From positions 141,988,064 through 142,052,063 of the forward strand of contig CM040126.1 of NCBI GenBank assembly GCA_022559845.1: 64,000 bases of DNA, read 5' to 3'. Source of the stretch: Amorphophallus konjac. Its lineage: Eukaryota > Streptophyta > Magnoliopsida > Alismatales > Araceae. The position numbers were made by a program, and so were the translations under genes. Under the pieces are notes generated by a model. The model searched no databases. It was given only the letters and a program-made list of their open reading frames with translations, and was not told the origin of the DNA. Each line of letters begins with the position of its first letter. Within the stretch, counting starts at the first letter, position 1. Shown here piece after piece: positions 1 through 11,130 of this stretch.

Positions 1-852
1 CTCTATTTCTGAGTCTCTTGGTCGAGCCGGTTCAGCATATTCCGCTTCTGCGGGGTATTCATTGAAAGTTGCCCCCAGCGGATTATTTTCAGCAGGATAG
101 AAAGCGGAGATGGTGTCCACCTCATAGCACCCACTATAATAATATTATTCAAGGGTGAAGCCCAACCCTTGATGTTGAGAAACACACCTCATCTCTTTGT
201 CCAGACTTGCAGGATACTACATCTTATGGAATGCTTCTTTGTCTTTGCGTGACTGGTCAGAGGGGATGTGCTGCTTCTGGAACATCCTGGCCATCCAACT
301 TGTCATGAACGCTAGACCCTGGACGGGAGCTAACGGGTTCTCTATGTCTTCAGGCAGATGACAATCAGTGTCTTCCCAAGTAGGGTGCTCCTTAGTAGTA
401 TAAAACAAGCTGCTGGGGTGATCTATATGCGCTACCTCCCAAGCTTTGAAAGGCTTGACAGTGGCATTATCATGGCCAGGGATTGGCTTGGTAAGGCCTT
501 CCGGGACCCCTATGTGGTCGTGCCGCAGATCGACCTTGGCTTCATTGGCTTCGGGATATATAGCGGGAGGTGCTATCCTGCCCACGTCTCCGGTGACGGT
601 GATATGAGAGACCGCCTTGGGATTGATATATCCGCGCAGCGGTGGTGGAAACCAGTCGTCGCCGGAGGTACTTTCTGGTGCCCCTGTAGGGGTCTTGGCT
701 TCAGAAGTCTTTTGAGACCAATCTGGATATAGATGATCGTCTTCCAGGTGACACTTGGACACTTCGAATGGATGGAGGTCAGCAAGTATCCTCTCTTTCC
801 TCCCTTCGAGACTGTATTTGATGCACTGGTGGAGCGTGGATGGCACCACCAT
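1..852 (-). pseudogene. G1 post-protease linker
   Basis: Continues the protease frame from 852 to 217 (211 residues); a shifted frame covers 185-3. The conserved stretch around WFPPPLRGYI matches WFPPPPPGYI in G2 (13,425-13,380), and the stretch near NPLAPVQG matches DPLAPIMG there. No catalytic motif is visible. In G2 the same segment lies between protease and the second gag-like module. The linker is a Tat polyprotein spacer of unknown function. A stop and a frame change near 200 mark it as non-functional. Confidence 0.6.
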
Positions 853-855
853 ATT

Positions 856-1257
856 TTAATGCAGCCAGGGGCGGCCAAGCAGCACCTTGTACGAGGTGTG
901 GGAGTCGATGACATGAAACTGCACCCTCGTAGTAAAGTCCGCCCGAGTGAGTGTGAATTCTGCTACCCCCAGCGATACTTCACACTTTTGGTTGAAGCCG
1001 GCGATACTCATATCTCTGACTTTATCGAGGCATACGTTAAAGTGGTGCCTCTGATATATCCTGAATGGTAGAATGTTGACAGCTGCGCCAGGGTCGACCA
1101 GGATCCTGTTCAGCTCCCATACATTTAGGTGTCCCCTCATGTAGAGTGGCATGTTGTGGCTGATAGTAGGGAGCAACATGTCCTCCTGAGTGAAGGTCAT
1201 GCTGGCTTCTGGCAGTGCTTCAGCCAAGCAGGTTTCATATTGAGCAGGCATCTGCAA
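856..1257 (-). pseudogene. G1 retropepsin-like protease domain
   Basis: A retroviral-type aspartic protease that would release Gag and Pol from the polyprotein. The active-site loop reads ILVDPGAAVNILP, with the catalytic Asp codon at about 1,095-1,093, and the C-terminal flap and strand motif YKVLLGRPWLH follows, as expected for this family. The residue after Asp is Pro rather than the usual Ser or Thr. G2 has Pro at the same place, so this is a lineage trait rather than a single lesion. The domain is in frame with gag upstream and with the linker downstream. Confidence 0.75.
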
Positions 1258-1275
1258 AGCAATGACGATCGCCTG

Positions 1276-2262
1276 TCAAGTCTCTTCACTCGAAGAAAGG
1301 ATCTCATAGATTGTAAACCTTGTCGGGTGCTCTTTGAGTAGCTTCTCTATCCTGCTTCTAGCTCGGACATTTGACAGCTTCATTTCATCTACCCATCTAG
1401 GCTTGGAGGAGTCTTGGACTGCGGTCCCTGACGGTCCTGCCTCATCGGGCTCAGATTCTGCACCCTTTTGCTTGGCGCCATGTTCTTGTTGCCCCTCATT
1501 GGCTACTACCGGGCAAGCTTTATCTGCATCCGGGGCTTCGAAAGACTGCTGGGGCTGCGGGTAAGTACTCCCGATTACAGGGTCGGCATGCTGACACGGT
1601 TGCTTTCCTTTGGACATCTTCAGGAATTCCAAGAAGGAAGGGGTAGTAGTGATGCCCCCACTTTAGTTATAAAGGCCTGACGGAGGAGGGAATTGAACTC
1701 CCTTGACTTCCGGGGAAGGTATCTTGTAGGGTTGCTCTTCAATAAATATGACATTATGGCTAGCAGGCGACTGGCGCCCCCATTTTTGGCCTGACCAGGT
1801 TGCGTGTGCTGTAGTAGCTGCTTCAGCCTGGCTTGCCTCGGCGGTAGGTGTGAAGCATATTTCTTCCTCATCCTCTTCACCAGGCAAGTTGAAGAGGGCC
1901 GAGAGGGTATTGCAGGACACAATCTGTTCTTTGTTGACCTTGGCAGCCTTTCTTTTCTTCTTTTGTTTCTTTGTCTTCTTTTATTCAACTGGCGCCTGCA
2001 CCCAGAACAGGCTGCCATCCTTGTCAGATGCTGCGTCAGCTTGCTGCTCATGCTTGAGTGAAAGCTGCTCTAGCTGTTGCCACGGGACATGGTCCTGTAT
2101 TAATAGAGGCTTTAGTTCGGGCTGTACGTATTCCTCTAGCCCAGTTATATAGTCTTGTAGCCGCCGAGCTTCTGGACTAATCTCCTTGACCATCGGCAGT
2201 GGAGTCTGTCTTCTCCGATTGTGTGTAGGTATTCTGATGACTGCAGGTGGATTGGTCCACAC
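1276..2262 (-). pseudogene. G1 gag-protease linker
   Basis: Low-conservation polyprotein segment between Gag and protease, in frame with both and broken by stops near 1,660 and 1,980. It contains the acidic stretch GEEDEEEICF, matching LEEDEEEICL in G2 (about 14,660) and an acidic tract in G4, and it ends in an Arg/Lys/Glu-rich part leading into the protease. Lys- and Glu-rich blocks give it a disordered character. No enzymatic motif is visible. Confidence 0.6.
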
Positions 2263-2286
2263 AGGTGCTCATACCGGCGGGGTAGG

Positions 2287-4584
2287 TCATGGTGTGATGC
2301 CATGAACATGTGCCCCCACTTTCGGGCGAGGTGCCATCTTTTTCTTGTTATTTGTAGGGACTTGCAGCCATCCTTGTTCTTCTTCTATGGGCGCCAGGAA
2401 ACAGAGTTCATAAGTGCGCCGAGTATTGGCTTCAGAGATCTCCTCAGGCAAGGCCTGGTATACAGAGAGCATATTGACTGTAGCCCTTTTCAGAGGAGCT
2501 TCATGAGGATACAGAGGGTTGACCTTGTACTCTCCCAAGTCAATCTCATCTTTCTTTACCATGCCTTCAATAATATCTTTGAAGACATAGCAGTCTTCAA
2601 TTGGATGCCCCAGCATCTGGTGATAGGGGCAGAACCTTGGACTGTCTTTTCTTTTTAGGTCCTCTCGCCTCTTTGGTTCAGGCAGGGTGACCTTGTCATA
2701 CTGGGTTACCCAGTCGAACAGAATTCTGGTCTTCTCCTTTGGAAAAGAGTAGGCCTTCTTCATTTTATCCCGCAGTGAGGGACCTTCTTCGCTATCTCCG
2801 GCTTTAGCAGGCTGTGAGGCAACCGCTTTCTTGCCTTTATCCTTCTGTTGTTCAAATGCCTTAATGTCGAGGGCATTTACTTCTTTAGGCACCTGGCACC
2901 GTTCTACTGCTTTACCCTTTTCTGTAGTAGCAGTAGTTGATGCAGGGGCGGGTCTTGCTAGTAAGGCATCTACCTCAGCCACAATGTTGTTTAATCGATC
3001 GAATGATCGGATTTCCATTCCTATCATCTTTTCCAAGACCTCTCTCCTGAGGTTCTGTTTACATATTTGTACAGCGTCCTCCTGCTACGGGGGCCGCTTG
3101 CATCTCATTCAGAGGTTCCTTCTCCTCTTGATATAATCAAGGGCTGTCTCATCTGCCCTCTGTCTTGTTGAGTAGAGTTCGACCACTGTGACCTCCCTCT
3201 TTGTAACATGAAATCTTTCTCTGAACTTCCTTTGCATGTTTGACCAGTCGTTGATTGACCCGACCGGGAGGCTGGAGTACCATTCTGTAGCTAGCCCCGT
3301 TAGCGAGGACCTGAAAAATTTCAACAAATATGACTCGTCAGTGGCCAGATCACCCATGACGGTCATGTAGTAAGCGACGTGTTCTTTTGGGGATCCCTTC
3401 CCATTGAACTTGTCGAATTTTGGCGGCTTGCTAATCCTAGGAGGGAGTCGCTTGGCAGCATGATGCGGTGGGTATGGAACCCTATATGCATCGAACGCGA
3501 CGTAGTCACCTTCACTTCTTTCAGCGAGCTTCAGCTCGATCATTCTCTCCGCCATCATTTTGTTCATGACAGTTGGATCAACCGGCTCTGGGTAGAAATG
3601 TGCCGGCTGTAGGTAAGGGGTGACCAGAGTGGTTGCTTGGGGAGGAGGGCGTAGTAGTGGAGGTGTCTGGTGCACCTGTGGTAGCACCGGCAACATCAAC
3701 GACTGTGGCGGGCATTGCTGAGTTATCGCCAAGCTTGGTTATGCCAGCTGGGGCACGGTATAAAGTGGCGGGGGGTCATTCCGATTGATGGCTCCCCATG
3801 ATGATTCGCCCTGCATCTCGAGTTGCTTGGAGGCTGAAGATTGCTCTGTCTTCTCTATCAGTTGCTTCTTCAGCAGCTCTATATCCTGGTGGTACCTTTG
3901 CAGCATCATTAGTACTACCGGATCCATAGCTGCAGTGCTGGGGATAGCTTCTGTTATCTCCCCGGATGCACCCACAAGTAGGATGTCGAGCAAGACATCT
4001 TCTTCTTCTTCCGCCATCACCACATTGGCGGCAAGAATAGTAACTTCATCACATCGTTGGTTGTGGGTTAGAGCTTGCTTTCCTTTAGCCGCTGCCAACA
4101 TTTTTCTTGCGGCTTCTGCCCTTCGAGTTTTCTGCCCCGGCCTCCCGGCCAATCGAGCCAGCTCATGAGGATCCTCTGGAAGCCTCCCATATTGGCCGGA
4201 TGTGCTAGCCATGTTGTAGGTAAAGATCTGCATTCTTCTTCTCCATCTATGAACCTTCCTCTTTGCATGCTCCGGGAAGGTTAACCTCTCAAACACAGAG
4301 ATTCTTTTTCTTTCTTCCCGCCGAGGGGCGGTCTCATTGGCTTCAGCATTGAAGCCATCTTCATAACCATTATCGTCGACCGATGACGTCATCCTCTTTT
4401 CTTCTTCTTCTTCTTTAACTGGCATTGGTGGGCAGTAGTCTTCTTCAGCCACGACTGCCTGTAGTAGCCGTTGTTGGCCCAGCAAGGGGTTGCCTAGACC
4501 CCTGAAGTAGTTTCTGATCATGTTGGTCATTTCTTCCTGCCCACGTCCCTGATGTAGGACTGGGGATAGTTGTCGACCTCCCAC
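2287..4584 (-). pseudogene. gag: G1 Gag polyprotein with stops
   Basis: Structural capsid protein that would package element RNA in the cytoplasm. In order: a Lys/Glu-rich N-terminal region (4,584-3,739), a Gag core (3,732-3,109) with motifs PKFDKFNGKGSPKEHV, LTGLATEWYSSLP and DETALDYIKR, and a C-terminal part (3,036-2,287) with a zinc-knuckle-like CPYHQMLGHPIEDC, where a His replaces the second Cys of a CCHC box. All pieces share one frame. In-frame stops at about 3,741 and 3,109, and probably others between 3,109 and 3,036, kill it. The core pattern is that of the retrotransposon gag family of Ty3/gypsy elements. Confidence 0.8.
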
Positions 4585-5396
4585 GGGAGTGATGTAAGTA
4601 AGCGGGCTCGTCCGATGAGTTCCTGGAATCTTCTTCCCATTATGGGGATGTTGGCTTGTCGGGCGCAGGCCCTGAAACTTTCACGGCGTGGAGGGTCCAC
4701 AACCGTCTCTTCCTTTCTTGGGGCCAGCCCCCTTTCCTTCTCCATTTCCGCTCTGTCACGTGTAGGGCGGTGACGGACTGGTGCATCCTGGTGAACGGGT
4801 TGGATCTTCTTAGGGACCCAAACCTATTTGAACTTCTTCGGCCTGCGGGCCAGCTTCTCATGGCCATGGCGGCCGGCTTCTTATTTCTCAGCTCTCCTTC
4901 CAGAGAGGACCTAGTAGTTGTAAACAGGTACGGTGGGGATGACCCGATCTGAGACCACCCGAGCGTCGCGTCCGTCCCGGAAGACGCAGACTCCACCGAT
5001 CAGCATGGACTTGCAGGACACAGAGAGACGTCCGGTAACAGTAGTAGTATTCTGCCGGAAGCCCCTGCGCTGGCGTCCTCCGGAGTTCTTGGCAGGAATG
5101 GGGCGGGCCCCATTGGTGATGTGGTACACCAGGCAGCTGGTGACTTGAATCAGACTCTTGAGCGAGCCCACAAAGCATCGAGCTTTCAAGGCCTCGACTT
5201 TCTTCGCAGTCTCCTCGGTAGGCTTCGAGGTCTCCACTTGAAGTAGATCAGCGAAGGCCAACCCCAAAAAGTTGGGGAAGCCTACAGCAACAGGGAATGT
5301 CCCGAGGACAGTGGGCACCGCCAGGTACCCATGTTCAGCATGGCCGGTGACGATCGCGGGGCCAAAGGTAAGAGTGTCAAGTCCTGATGATGCCAT
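4527..5396 (-). pseudogene. G1 ORF1 / N-terminal extension upstream of gag
   Basis: Reading frame upstream of gag, probably from the ATG at 5,396 (MASSGLDTLTFG), because an ATG in the matching position begins the G2 copy. The frame also opens further upstream to 5,498. The shared motif is LAVPT, then G, FP and VGFPNFLG, then an LL-V-TS stretch, seen also in G2 (22,176-21,760). After a stop at 4,911 the same frame resumes at 4,745-4,527. It is one frameshift away from gag. Ogre-like Tat elements are known to carry an extra ORF upstream of gag. I do not recognise the domain and infer no function. Confidence 0.5.
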
Positions 5397-5639
5397 TGTC
5401 TGCCTGCCACGCAAAACAAATAAACGATCAGCAGTCTTTGGGAGGGCCTCGGGGCCCACATATCTTGGCAAAGAGATGAAAGGTGACACTGGTCCCACCG
5501 GGCGTGCCAGACTTGTTTGCGGGGATTTTGCTTTATTTTTATTCTGGCTCGACCAACCAATTGATTAATCAATAATCAAATGATTAGTTGACCACGCAGG
5601 CGTGCCAGTCACGTGCGTGACAGGTTTATTATGCGCTCA

Positions 5640-5770
5640 TTCTGGCCCGTGTTGGTTGAGAGTGAGATTCAGGTCGAGACCAGCAGTCCGCCATACCATA
5701 AAAGCTATGACGTTAATTACATCCCCCATAAGGGAGAAAACCTTTGATTAATTGCCGAGATAGTGGGTCA
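5640..5770 (-). promoter_or_regulatory. G1 conserved leader block
   Basis: A block at about 5,686-5,765 (plus strand: accataaaagctatgacg, then an attacatcccc stretch, then ttgattaattgcc) recurs just upstream of ORF1 or gag in G2 (22,490-22,575) and G3 (31,779-31,865). It is non-coding and is the best conserved non-coding stretch of the three elements. Its position fits the 5' leader, which would hold primer binding and packaging signals. No standard tRNA primer site was recognised in it. Confidence 0.5.
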
Positions 5771-6179
5771 TCCGAGGCCAAAATAAGATGCAAAAGGATG
5801 CATATGATGAGGTCACATGAAATACTTTTATCTATCATGCAAGAGAGGCATAGTTTATTGAGTTGGAAACCCTCGATACGTGGCAGAGGACATAGGTCCG
5901 AAGACCACCATCGCGCATAGTAAAGACTTCCAGTCGAGCATAGCCCGGCCTTCCGGCAATGGCATTTGATATACCGAGGGTCCATGCAAGCATGCATGCA
6001 CTAACATGGCGCTCATGATTATACTAGAGCACAATGATTAATTAGGTTCATTAATCTCCGCCGAGGGAGACGAAAATCATCCCGAAGATGAGTGGGGAAT
6101 TAGAACGGCACGAAGGAAAGAATATAGACCAAAACCGACGCGGGGTAGCATAGGAGAAGAGTGCCCCCATGCGGCCAAA
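5771..6179. other. G1 leader/LTR sequence, no gene
   Basis: Non-coding. No reading frame with homology, no RNA gene and no clear repeat were seen. It lies between the conserved leader block and the first GC-rich repeat cluster of G1. Confidence 0.4.
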
Positions 6180-6370
6180 TGTAGGTAAAGGGGGGTTAAA
6201 TAGCGCGGCCATGGTAGGTGGTTTACCCGGCGCAGCTAGCTTGGGGCGTGCCGGATTAGGGCGCGTCGGGTATGGGCCGTTTAAAACCTGTTGAGTTTGA
6301 GTCTAATGTTAAACCGGCGTGGGGGGGTACCACGCTGTATTAGGGCGCGCCGGGTTAAGAGCGCGTCGTT
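6180..6370 (-). repeat. G1 GC-rich degenerate repeat cluster 1
   Basis: Several imperfect copies of a short GC-rich word close to GGGCGCGCCGGGTTAA (for example near 6,240, 6,260, 6,335 and 6,350) alternate with AT-rich words. The same word family recurs at 8,160-8,265 and in G3 at 32,390-32,660 and 33,940-34,110. In G2 the matching position (23,040-23,310) is held by a different tandem repeat. Confidence 0.5.
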
Positions 6371-6716
6371 TAAGTTAATTTTTTGAAATATTTTTGAGTC
6401 TATTTGGTTTATTAAGATGTTGTTGAGGATCTTGGGTTGATTGAGTTAATTATTTATTGAATTGGAGCCCAGGCTCTCGAGGAGCAGAGTCATAAGCTCG
6501 TGCGAGGTTCATACTCAAGCACGGAGGTTCAATTGTTTGAGAAATAAGTTTTATTACGTCCAAAGTTAGTTGAAACCTGGTGAAAATTGGGCAGCATCTC
6601 CCCATCCCTGGCGGATTGCAGGGGAGAAGCGTGGACATGCTCACATGCGGAGTAAGCCACTAACAAGCCGGACGGCACAACGGCGGCCAGCAAACCCCAA
6701 GCGGATAGGAAACCAC

Positions 6717-6900
6717 GAGGACTAGCCTACGAGGGGCACCATGGTTCCGTGGGTTGAAAGTGATCGGATTAGATAACCAATAAGGGAAGGAAAACCCTGA
6801 GGACTAGCCTACAAGGGGCACACAACCCGTGGTCAAACGCAATCCGAGAAGGGACGACGGATAGAGAAGAGGAGCCTGAGGACTAGCCTACGAGGGGTAT
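6717..6900. repeat. Three copies of a GAGGACTAGCCTAC unit
   Basis: The word gaggactagcctac(g/a)aggggc begins at 6,717, 6,799 and 6,878, a spacing of about 80 bp. A single diverged copy is seen in G3 near 33,133. The stretch 6,371-6,716 between this and the GC-rich cluster holds only LTR sequence, including a block around 6,590 (gggcagcatctcccc) shared with G2 (23,808) and G3 (33,000). Confidence 0.55.
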
Positions 6901-8140
6901 ACGACCCATGTCCACCACAACATCCCTAAGGATAGTGGATTTGATGTCGGGCTAAAGCCTTGTTCAATATTCACCTCATGGATTGTGAGAATACATGCCA
7001 TGAAGGGGCATGATTCTGTGACCTACTGGTGACTCATGGGGGATGTCCCCACAGATAATGTTGCCCTCCCCAGGGTATTAAAGCTAGTGTCTTCAGGAAC
7101 AACAAAGCTCGACAATCATGAATCATATGTGGAATAGGGGGGAGTACAATAGCATATCACAACATCCAATGAGTTGGAGAATCGTCACTCACATGTTTAG
7201 CAGGTTAGTGCTCACGAGGTTAACAGGTTAACACTCATGGAGTTAAATTTTTGAGATCTAAAGGACAGCCATTTGAACCATTAGCATAGAATGAATACGT
7301 AGGTTGTAGAGGTGACCCCGTTCCCTCTAGGCTATGGAGAAGCACAAAGAGGTGCTGAGGAGGATGCCTCGAAAATGGAGTGGATAGAGGTGCACACACA
7401 AATGTGTCTCTAAGCATGAAATCCATGACGTGTATACAGCAAATTGGCATAGCCACTGCATTAAAAGGAGAGAGCCCCTGGGGAATGGGAAATCATTTCT
7501 GTAGCCCATGTTAGCTCTCGGGCATGTTCGGTCTCACGAAATAAAACTCGGCATTCGCACACACGAAGTGATTAGGCATACAAGTTGAGAGTGGAGCAGG
7601 AAAAGCATATGCGGTATAACATCATTCATTCCATCAACAGGAGGCGAAAGACATATCATATTATAAGCATTCGGCAGGCCGGTGTTGTCGCTCGGCAGCC
7701 GTTTCATTGATTACAGAGAAGAGATTACATAAGAGAAAGGAATAAAGAGATGGTGAGGGGGAAGATGGGTTCATATCATCGCCCCTTCCCCCTCACTTAC
7801 ACAATAGCAGAAAATAAAACTAGAAGGGGATCATCGAGAAGCAACCCACAGAACCCACCTTGACTTCGCCAGTAAAACAGCGTATCAGATTCTCCCCTCC
7901 TCCAGCTCCGGCGTGCTTCAGGAAAGCAGACAGAAGAGGGTGGCGGCAGGAGCACTCTCGGTGGAAAAAAACCCTACTTCTCCCCCAAGACTCCCTCTCA
8001 CTTAGACGAATGGATTCTTCCAATTGGTTCTCAGTTCTTCTCTCCTCCTTTGATGTATTGTATCTATCTCCGCTCAGAAGTCTTCTCTCTCTCTATTTTT
8101 TTATCTCTCCTCCTCTTTTTTTACTAGGTCGAACCAAGTG
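6901..8140. other. G1 LTR interior (R/U5), no gene
   Basis: No coding homology. It corresponds in position to the transcribed part of the LTR, downstream on the minus strand of the TATA-like box at 8,141. A segment at 7,700-7,800 (agagaagag, then gggggaaga) resembles 33,420-33,480 of G3. The small reading frames here have no match to any retrotransposon domain. Confidence 0.4.
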
Positions 8141-8149
8141 TTTTTATAG
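8141..8149 (-). promoter_or_regulatory. Putative TATA box of G1 LTR
   Basis: The minus strand reads TCTATAAAAAC. It lies just after a GC-rich repeat cluster and before a T/C-rich stretch (minus A/G), a typical plant LTR core-promoter layout. G3 has a TATA-like word at 33,636-33,648 and G2 one at 24,755-24,762 in similar positions relative to shared LTR blocks. Inferred only from motif and position. Confidence 0.4.
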
Positions 8150-8159
8150 AGATGGCCTA

Positions 8160-8265
8160 ATACGTCATGAAGAAAGCGCGCTGGACAAGCTACCTCAACC
8201 ATTTGCACACCGGGTAATAGGGCGTCGGGATGGGGGGGGCGCCGGTGAAAGGGCGCGTCGGATAA
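8160..8265 (-). repeat. G1 GC-rich degenerate repeat cluster 2
   Basis: GC-rich words such as gggcgtcgggatgggg, ggcgccggtg and gggcgcgtcggataa lie directly upstream (minus strand) of the TATA-like box. They belong to the same family as 6,180-6,370. The region 8,266-8,732 that follows is LTR sequence without a gene or clear repeat. Confidence 0.45.
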
Positions 8266-8703
8266 GCCCCATTTGCTTAACACGGGTTAGATAGTGGGTT
8301 CGGACTGGTTCTGGGGGTCACCGTGACCATTCATCTCGCCGTGGTCTTGCAAAACCTTGGTCAGAAGTCCTGACGAAGCCCCCGGGTTGACGTGCGACCT
8401 TCTTCAGAACCTCGTGCATATTCAGTTTGAACACACGGGTTTTTCACTGACACGGCTTCCGACACTGTGGTTCGTGCTGCCGACTCGGTCTGACTCGTGC
8501 TCAAAGCCTTTTTGATGGGCGGAATTCCACCCAGAATGCTTCCACCTTAACTGGGCGATCATTTGGTCACTAACGGACCCAATATGCTGAGAAGCCGTAC
8601 CCATGCCGGGTCATCGGGGTCTTCTGCTCACAGAGCCTTCGGTCCCCTGTTCTGAAGGGCCAAAGACGTTCTTTCACCTCGGGAGGATCTTTCATTCAGG
8701 TGG

Positions 8704-8838
8704 CGAGCCACCAAGTATACCCCTATCCTTGGTCGGACAACACATATATTCTTGTCCTTCGTCAGACGACGGATACATTCACGTCCTTGATCGGACGACG
8801 GGTATATCCTTGTCCTTGGTCGGACGACGAATACATTC
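8704..8838. repeat. 29-bp tandem repeat in G1 U3
   Basis: The word tcggacgacg(g/a)atacattc, with the spacer cttgtccttgg, begins at 8,733, 8,762, 8,791 and 8,820, an exact 29-bp period with a degenerate leading unit. It is a non-coding U3 enhancer-like array. 8,839-9,079 is unremarkable LTR sequence. Confidence 0.75.
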
Positions 8839-9079
8839 TACGTGGCACGACTGAGTCGATACTGGTTCATCGGGCAGTCCTGACGACACTATCGGCTTGT
8901 GGTGTATTCTTCTCGATCCTACTAAGGTGAAGTTCCAGGTGTTCACACTGGCTGACTTGAGGCTCTGACATCTTAAGAAGGCTTCAATGTATTTATCTCT
9001 TTCAGCTTCTGTGCTTCAGTAGGCCGCATCATTTATCTTTCAGGCTTGGTCACCATTGGATATATTTTGAGTGCCAACA

Positions 9080-9385
9080 GATGTCAGAAATTGACGTGGT
9101 TTGTTTGTCTCTTTATCTCTTCATTGGCACGGGGTTAGTGCCAAAGAAAGGGAATGGTTTATTCTTTATTCCTCGACCCAAACGAAAGGTTCGAGTAAGC
9201 TATCTCTTCGTCAGCACTGACAAGATGTCAGAAACTAATGTGGTTTGTTTATCTCTTTGTCTCTTCACTGGCAAAGGGTTAGTGCCAAAGCAAAGGAATG
9301 GTTTATTCATTATTCCTCGACCAAAATGAAAGGTTCGAGTAAGGTATCTCTTCGTCAGCACTGACAGGATCTCGGAAACTGAGCA
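9080..9385. repeat. 144-bp tandem repeat at the outer edge of G1 LTR
   Basis: The unit starting gatgtcagaaa begins at 9,080 and 9,224, and a third partial unit begins at 9,368, an exact 144-bp period. Each unit contains a shared segment (ggttagtgccaaag, then tggtttattc, then tcgac, then aaaggttcgagtaa) that resembles 34,880-34,960 of G3. The array stops at the G1/G2 junction. Confidence 0.75.
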
Positions 9386-9612
9386 CCTGTAGCATTCAGA
9401 TCTCCATGTGTAGGGTAACCTGGAGGCCGATGATCAGAGCTTCATACTCTGCCTCGTTGTTTGTGCAGGGCTTGTTCATGGAGCACGAGGTGTGTAGGAC
9501 TTCTCCCTCCGGGGACCTGAGGATGACACCGGCTCCGGCTCTTATTCTGGTATGTCCAGACAGGGCAGTTTCTGTTCTTGAAGCCCCATCAAAATACAAT
9601 TGCCAGGTAGCA
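9386..9612 (-). pseudogene. G2 second (archaeal-type) RNase H, truncated
   Basis: Starts YFDGAS and contains AGAGVILRSPEGEVL and NNEAEYEALIIGLQ, the first two acidic catalytic motifs (Asp, then Glu) of the extra RNase H typical of Tat elements. A TGA interrupts it about 15 codons after the Glu motif. The homology ends at MLQV, exactly where the G1 LTR repeats start, so the remaining catalytic Asp residues are missing here. The rest should lie beyond the left edge if G1 is inserted. Confidence 0.8.
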
Positions 9613-11130
9613 TGCTAGATTTGGTCTACTTCCAGCGTCTCATCTTCAGGTAGCTCCGTGATCAATGGTGAGTCTTCAGGCACAGAGTGCACCGTGAGGA
9701 AGTCCGCAATGGCTTGACCCTTAATGGCCTTCTGCGGCACATAAGTGATGTCAAATTCCATCAACAGCACTGCCCATTTGCCAAGGCGGCCTTTTAGGGC
9801 TGGCTGAGAAAGGATGTATTTGACGGGGTCGGCCCTCGATATCAGCCTCACTTCATGCGATAGCATGTAATGCCTCATTTTCTTGGCTGCAAAGACCAAT
9901 GCGAGGCAGACCCTTTCAATAGGGGTGTATCTTGCTTCTGCCCCGACTAGTCTTCGACTGAGGTAGTAGAGAGCTTGCTCCATTCCCTCATTGTTATTCT
10001 GGGTGAGCATTGCCCATAATGAGCATTCAGTGGTAGCTATATAGAAAATGAGCGGCCTCCCTTTGACGGGCGCCCCTAGCACGGGTGGAGTCTTCAAATA
10101 TTCTTTCAACTGGTCAAGAGCCCTTTGACATTCCTGACTCCAGCAGAAAGGCGAATTCTTTGTCATCAATTTATGGAACGGCTAGCAACGTCCCGACAGG
10201 TTGGAGATGAACCTGCGTATGTATGCCAGCCGATCTTGAAGGGATCTTAGCTCTCCCAAATTTCTCAGAGGAGGCAGTTCTTGACTGGCTCTTATTTTGG
10301 TGGGGTCGATCTCGATCCCCCTATATCGGACTATAAAGCCAAGGAACTTCCCGCTGGAGACGCCGAAGGTGCACTTCATTGGATTCATCTTCAGCTCGTA
10401 CTACTGTAGCCTTTCAAAGTTATCCCTAAGGTCACTCAAGTGATCCTATCTCTTCTTAGTCGTGACGACTAGATCGTCAATGTAGCATTTGACCTTGCTA
10501 TATAGTAGCTCGCCGAATATTCTGGTCATCGCCCGCGGGTACGTGGCGCTAGCATTCTTGAGGCCGAAGGGCATCCTTTTGTAATGGAATATCCCTTTGG
10601 CTAACCGAAAGGCTATGTGGATCTGATCATGTTCAGCTATTCAAATGTGGTTATAGCCAGATGACCCATCCAAAAATGATAAGGCCTCATGGCCAGTAGT
10701 TGCATCAATCATTACTTCGGTGACGGGCACCAGGAAATCATCCTTCGGGCATGCCTTGTTCAGGTCACGGAAATCCACGCAAATCCTGATCTATCCATTC
10801 TTCTTCTTCACTGGCAGAATGTTGCCTAGCTAGGTAGTGTACTGATTTTTAGCTACAAAGTCGACATCAATGAGCTTGTCGACTTGTTTGCAAATTCGGT
10901 TGATTAATTCCAGCCTCATCCGCCGGGACAGTTGTTTCACTGGCTTGACCTTGGGATTAATGGCCAAAATGTGCTGAGCCACGTCAGGGCTGAGGCCCGA
11001 CATATCTTTGTAAGTCTAGGCGAAGCAGTCTCTGAATTCCTATAGTAGCACCATATATTGTTCCTTTTCCCGGGGGATAACAGGGCACTTAGAAAGGTTG
11101 GCCTAGGATCACTCTCCGTGCTGAGGTTGA
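9613..11130 (-). pseudogene. pol: G2 reverse transcriptase and RNase H
   Basis: Copies element RNA into DNA. Reading from 11,130 downward: VDFRDLNKACPKDDF (about 10,785), SFLDGSSGYNHI, RMPFGLKNASATY, the catalytic YIDD (about 10,482-10,471), then the thumb region (10,388-10,182, KCTFGVSSGKFLGF) and the first RNase H (10,169-9,615) with LYYLSRRLVGAEARYTPIE and a PLIFYIATTECSLW strand. The usual Asp of the first RNase H motif appears replaced in this strand. Stops are present, for example before MNPMKC and after NLSGRC. Family: Ty3/gypsy RT, Tat lineage. Confidence 0.85.

Larger units (their letters stand above)
1..9385 (-). mobile_element. G1: Tat-type Ty3/gypsy element, 5' part
   Basis: On the minus strand this runs LTR, leader, ORF1, gag, gag-protease linker, protease and part of a post-protease linker, then leaves the window at base 1. 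From 4,584 to 217 the homology stays in one reading frame broken by several stops, so the copy is dead. The right edge is placed at 9,385: there the minus strand starts TGCTCAG, and G2 RNase H homology stops at the same point. The Tat assignment rests on its close similarity to G2, which carries two RNase H domains. LTR inner boundary and primer site were not found. The 3' half (RT, RNase H, integrase, 3' LTR) should lie to the left. Confidence 0.75.

Noticed and set aside
358..1071. Plus-strand open frames across the G1 linker and protease
   Set aside because: They are antisense to conserved polyprotein segments and show no homology or composition of their own.
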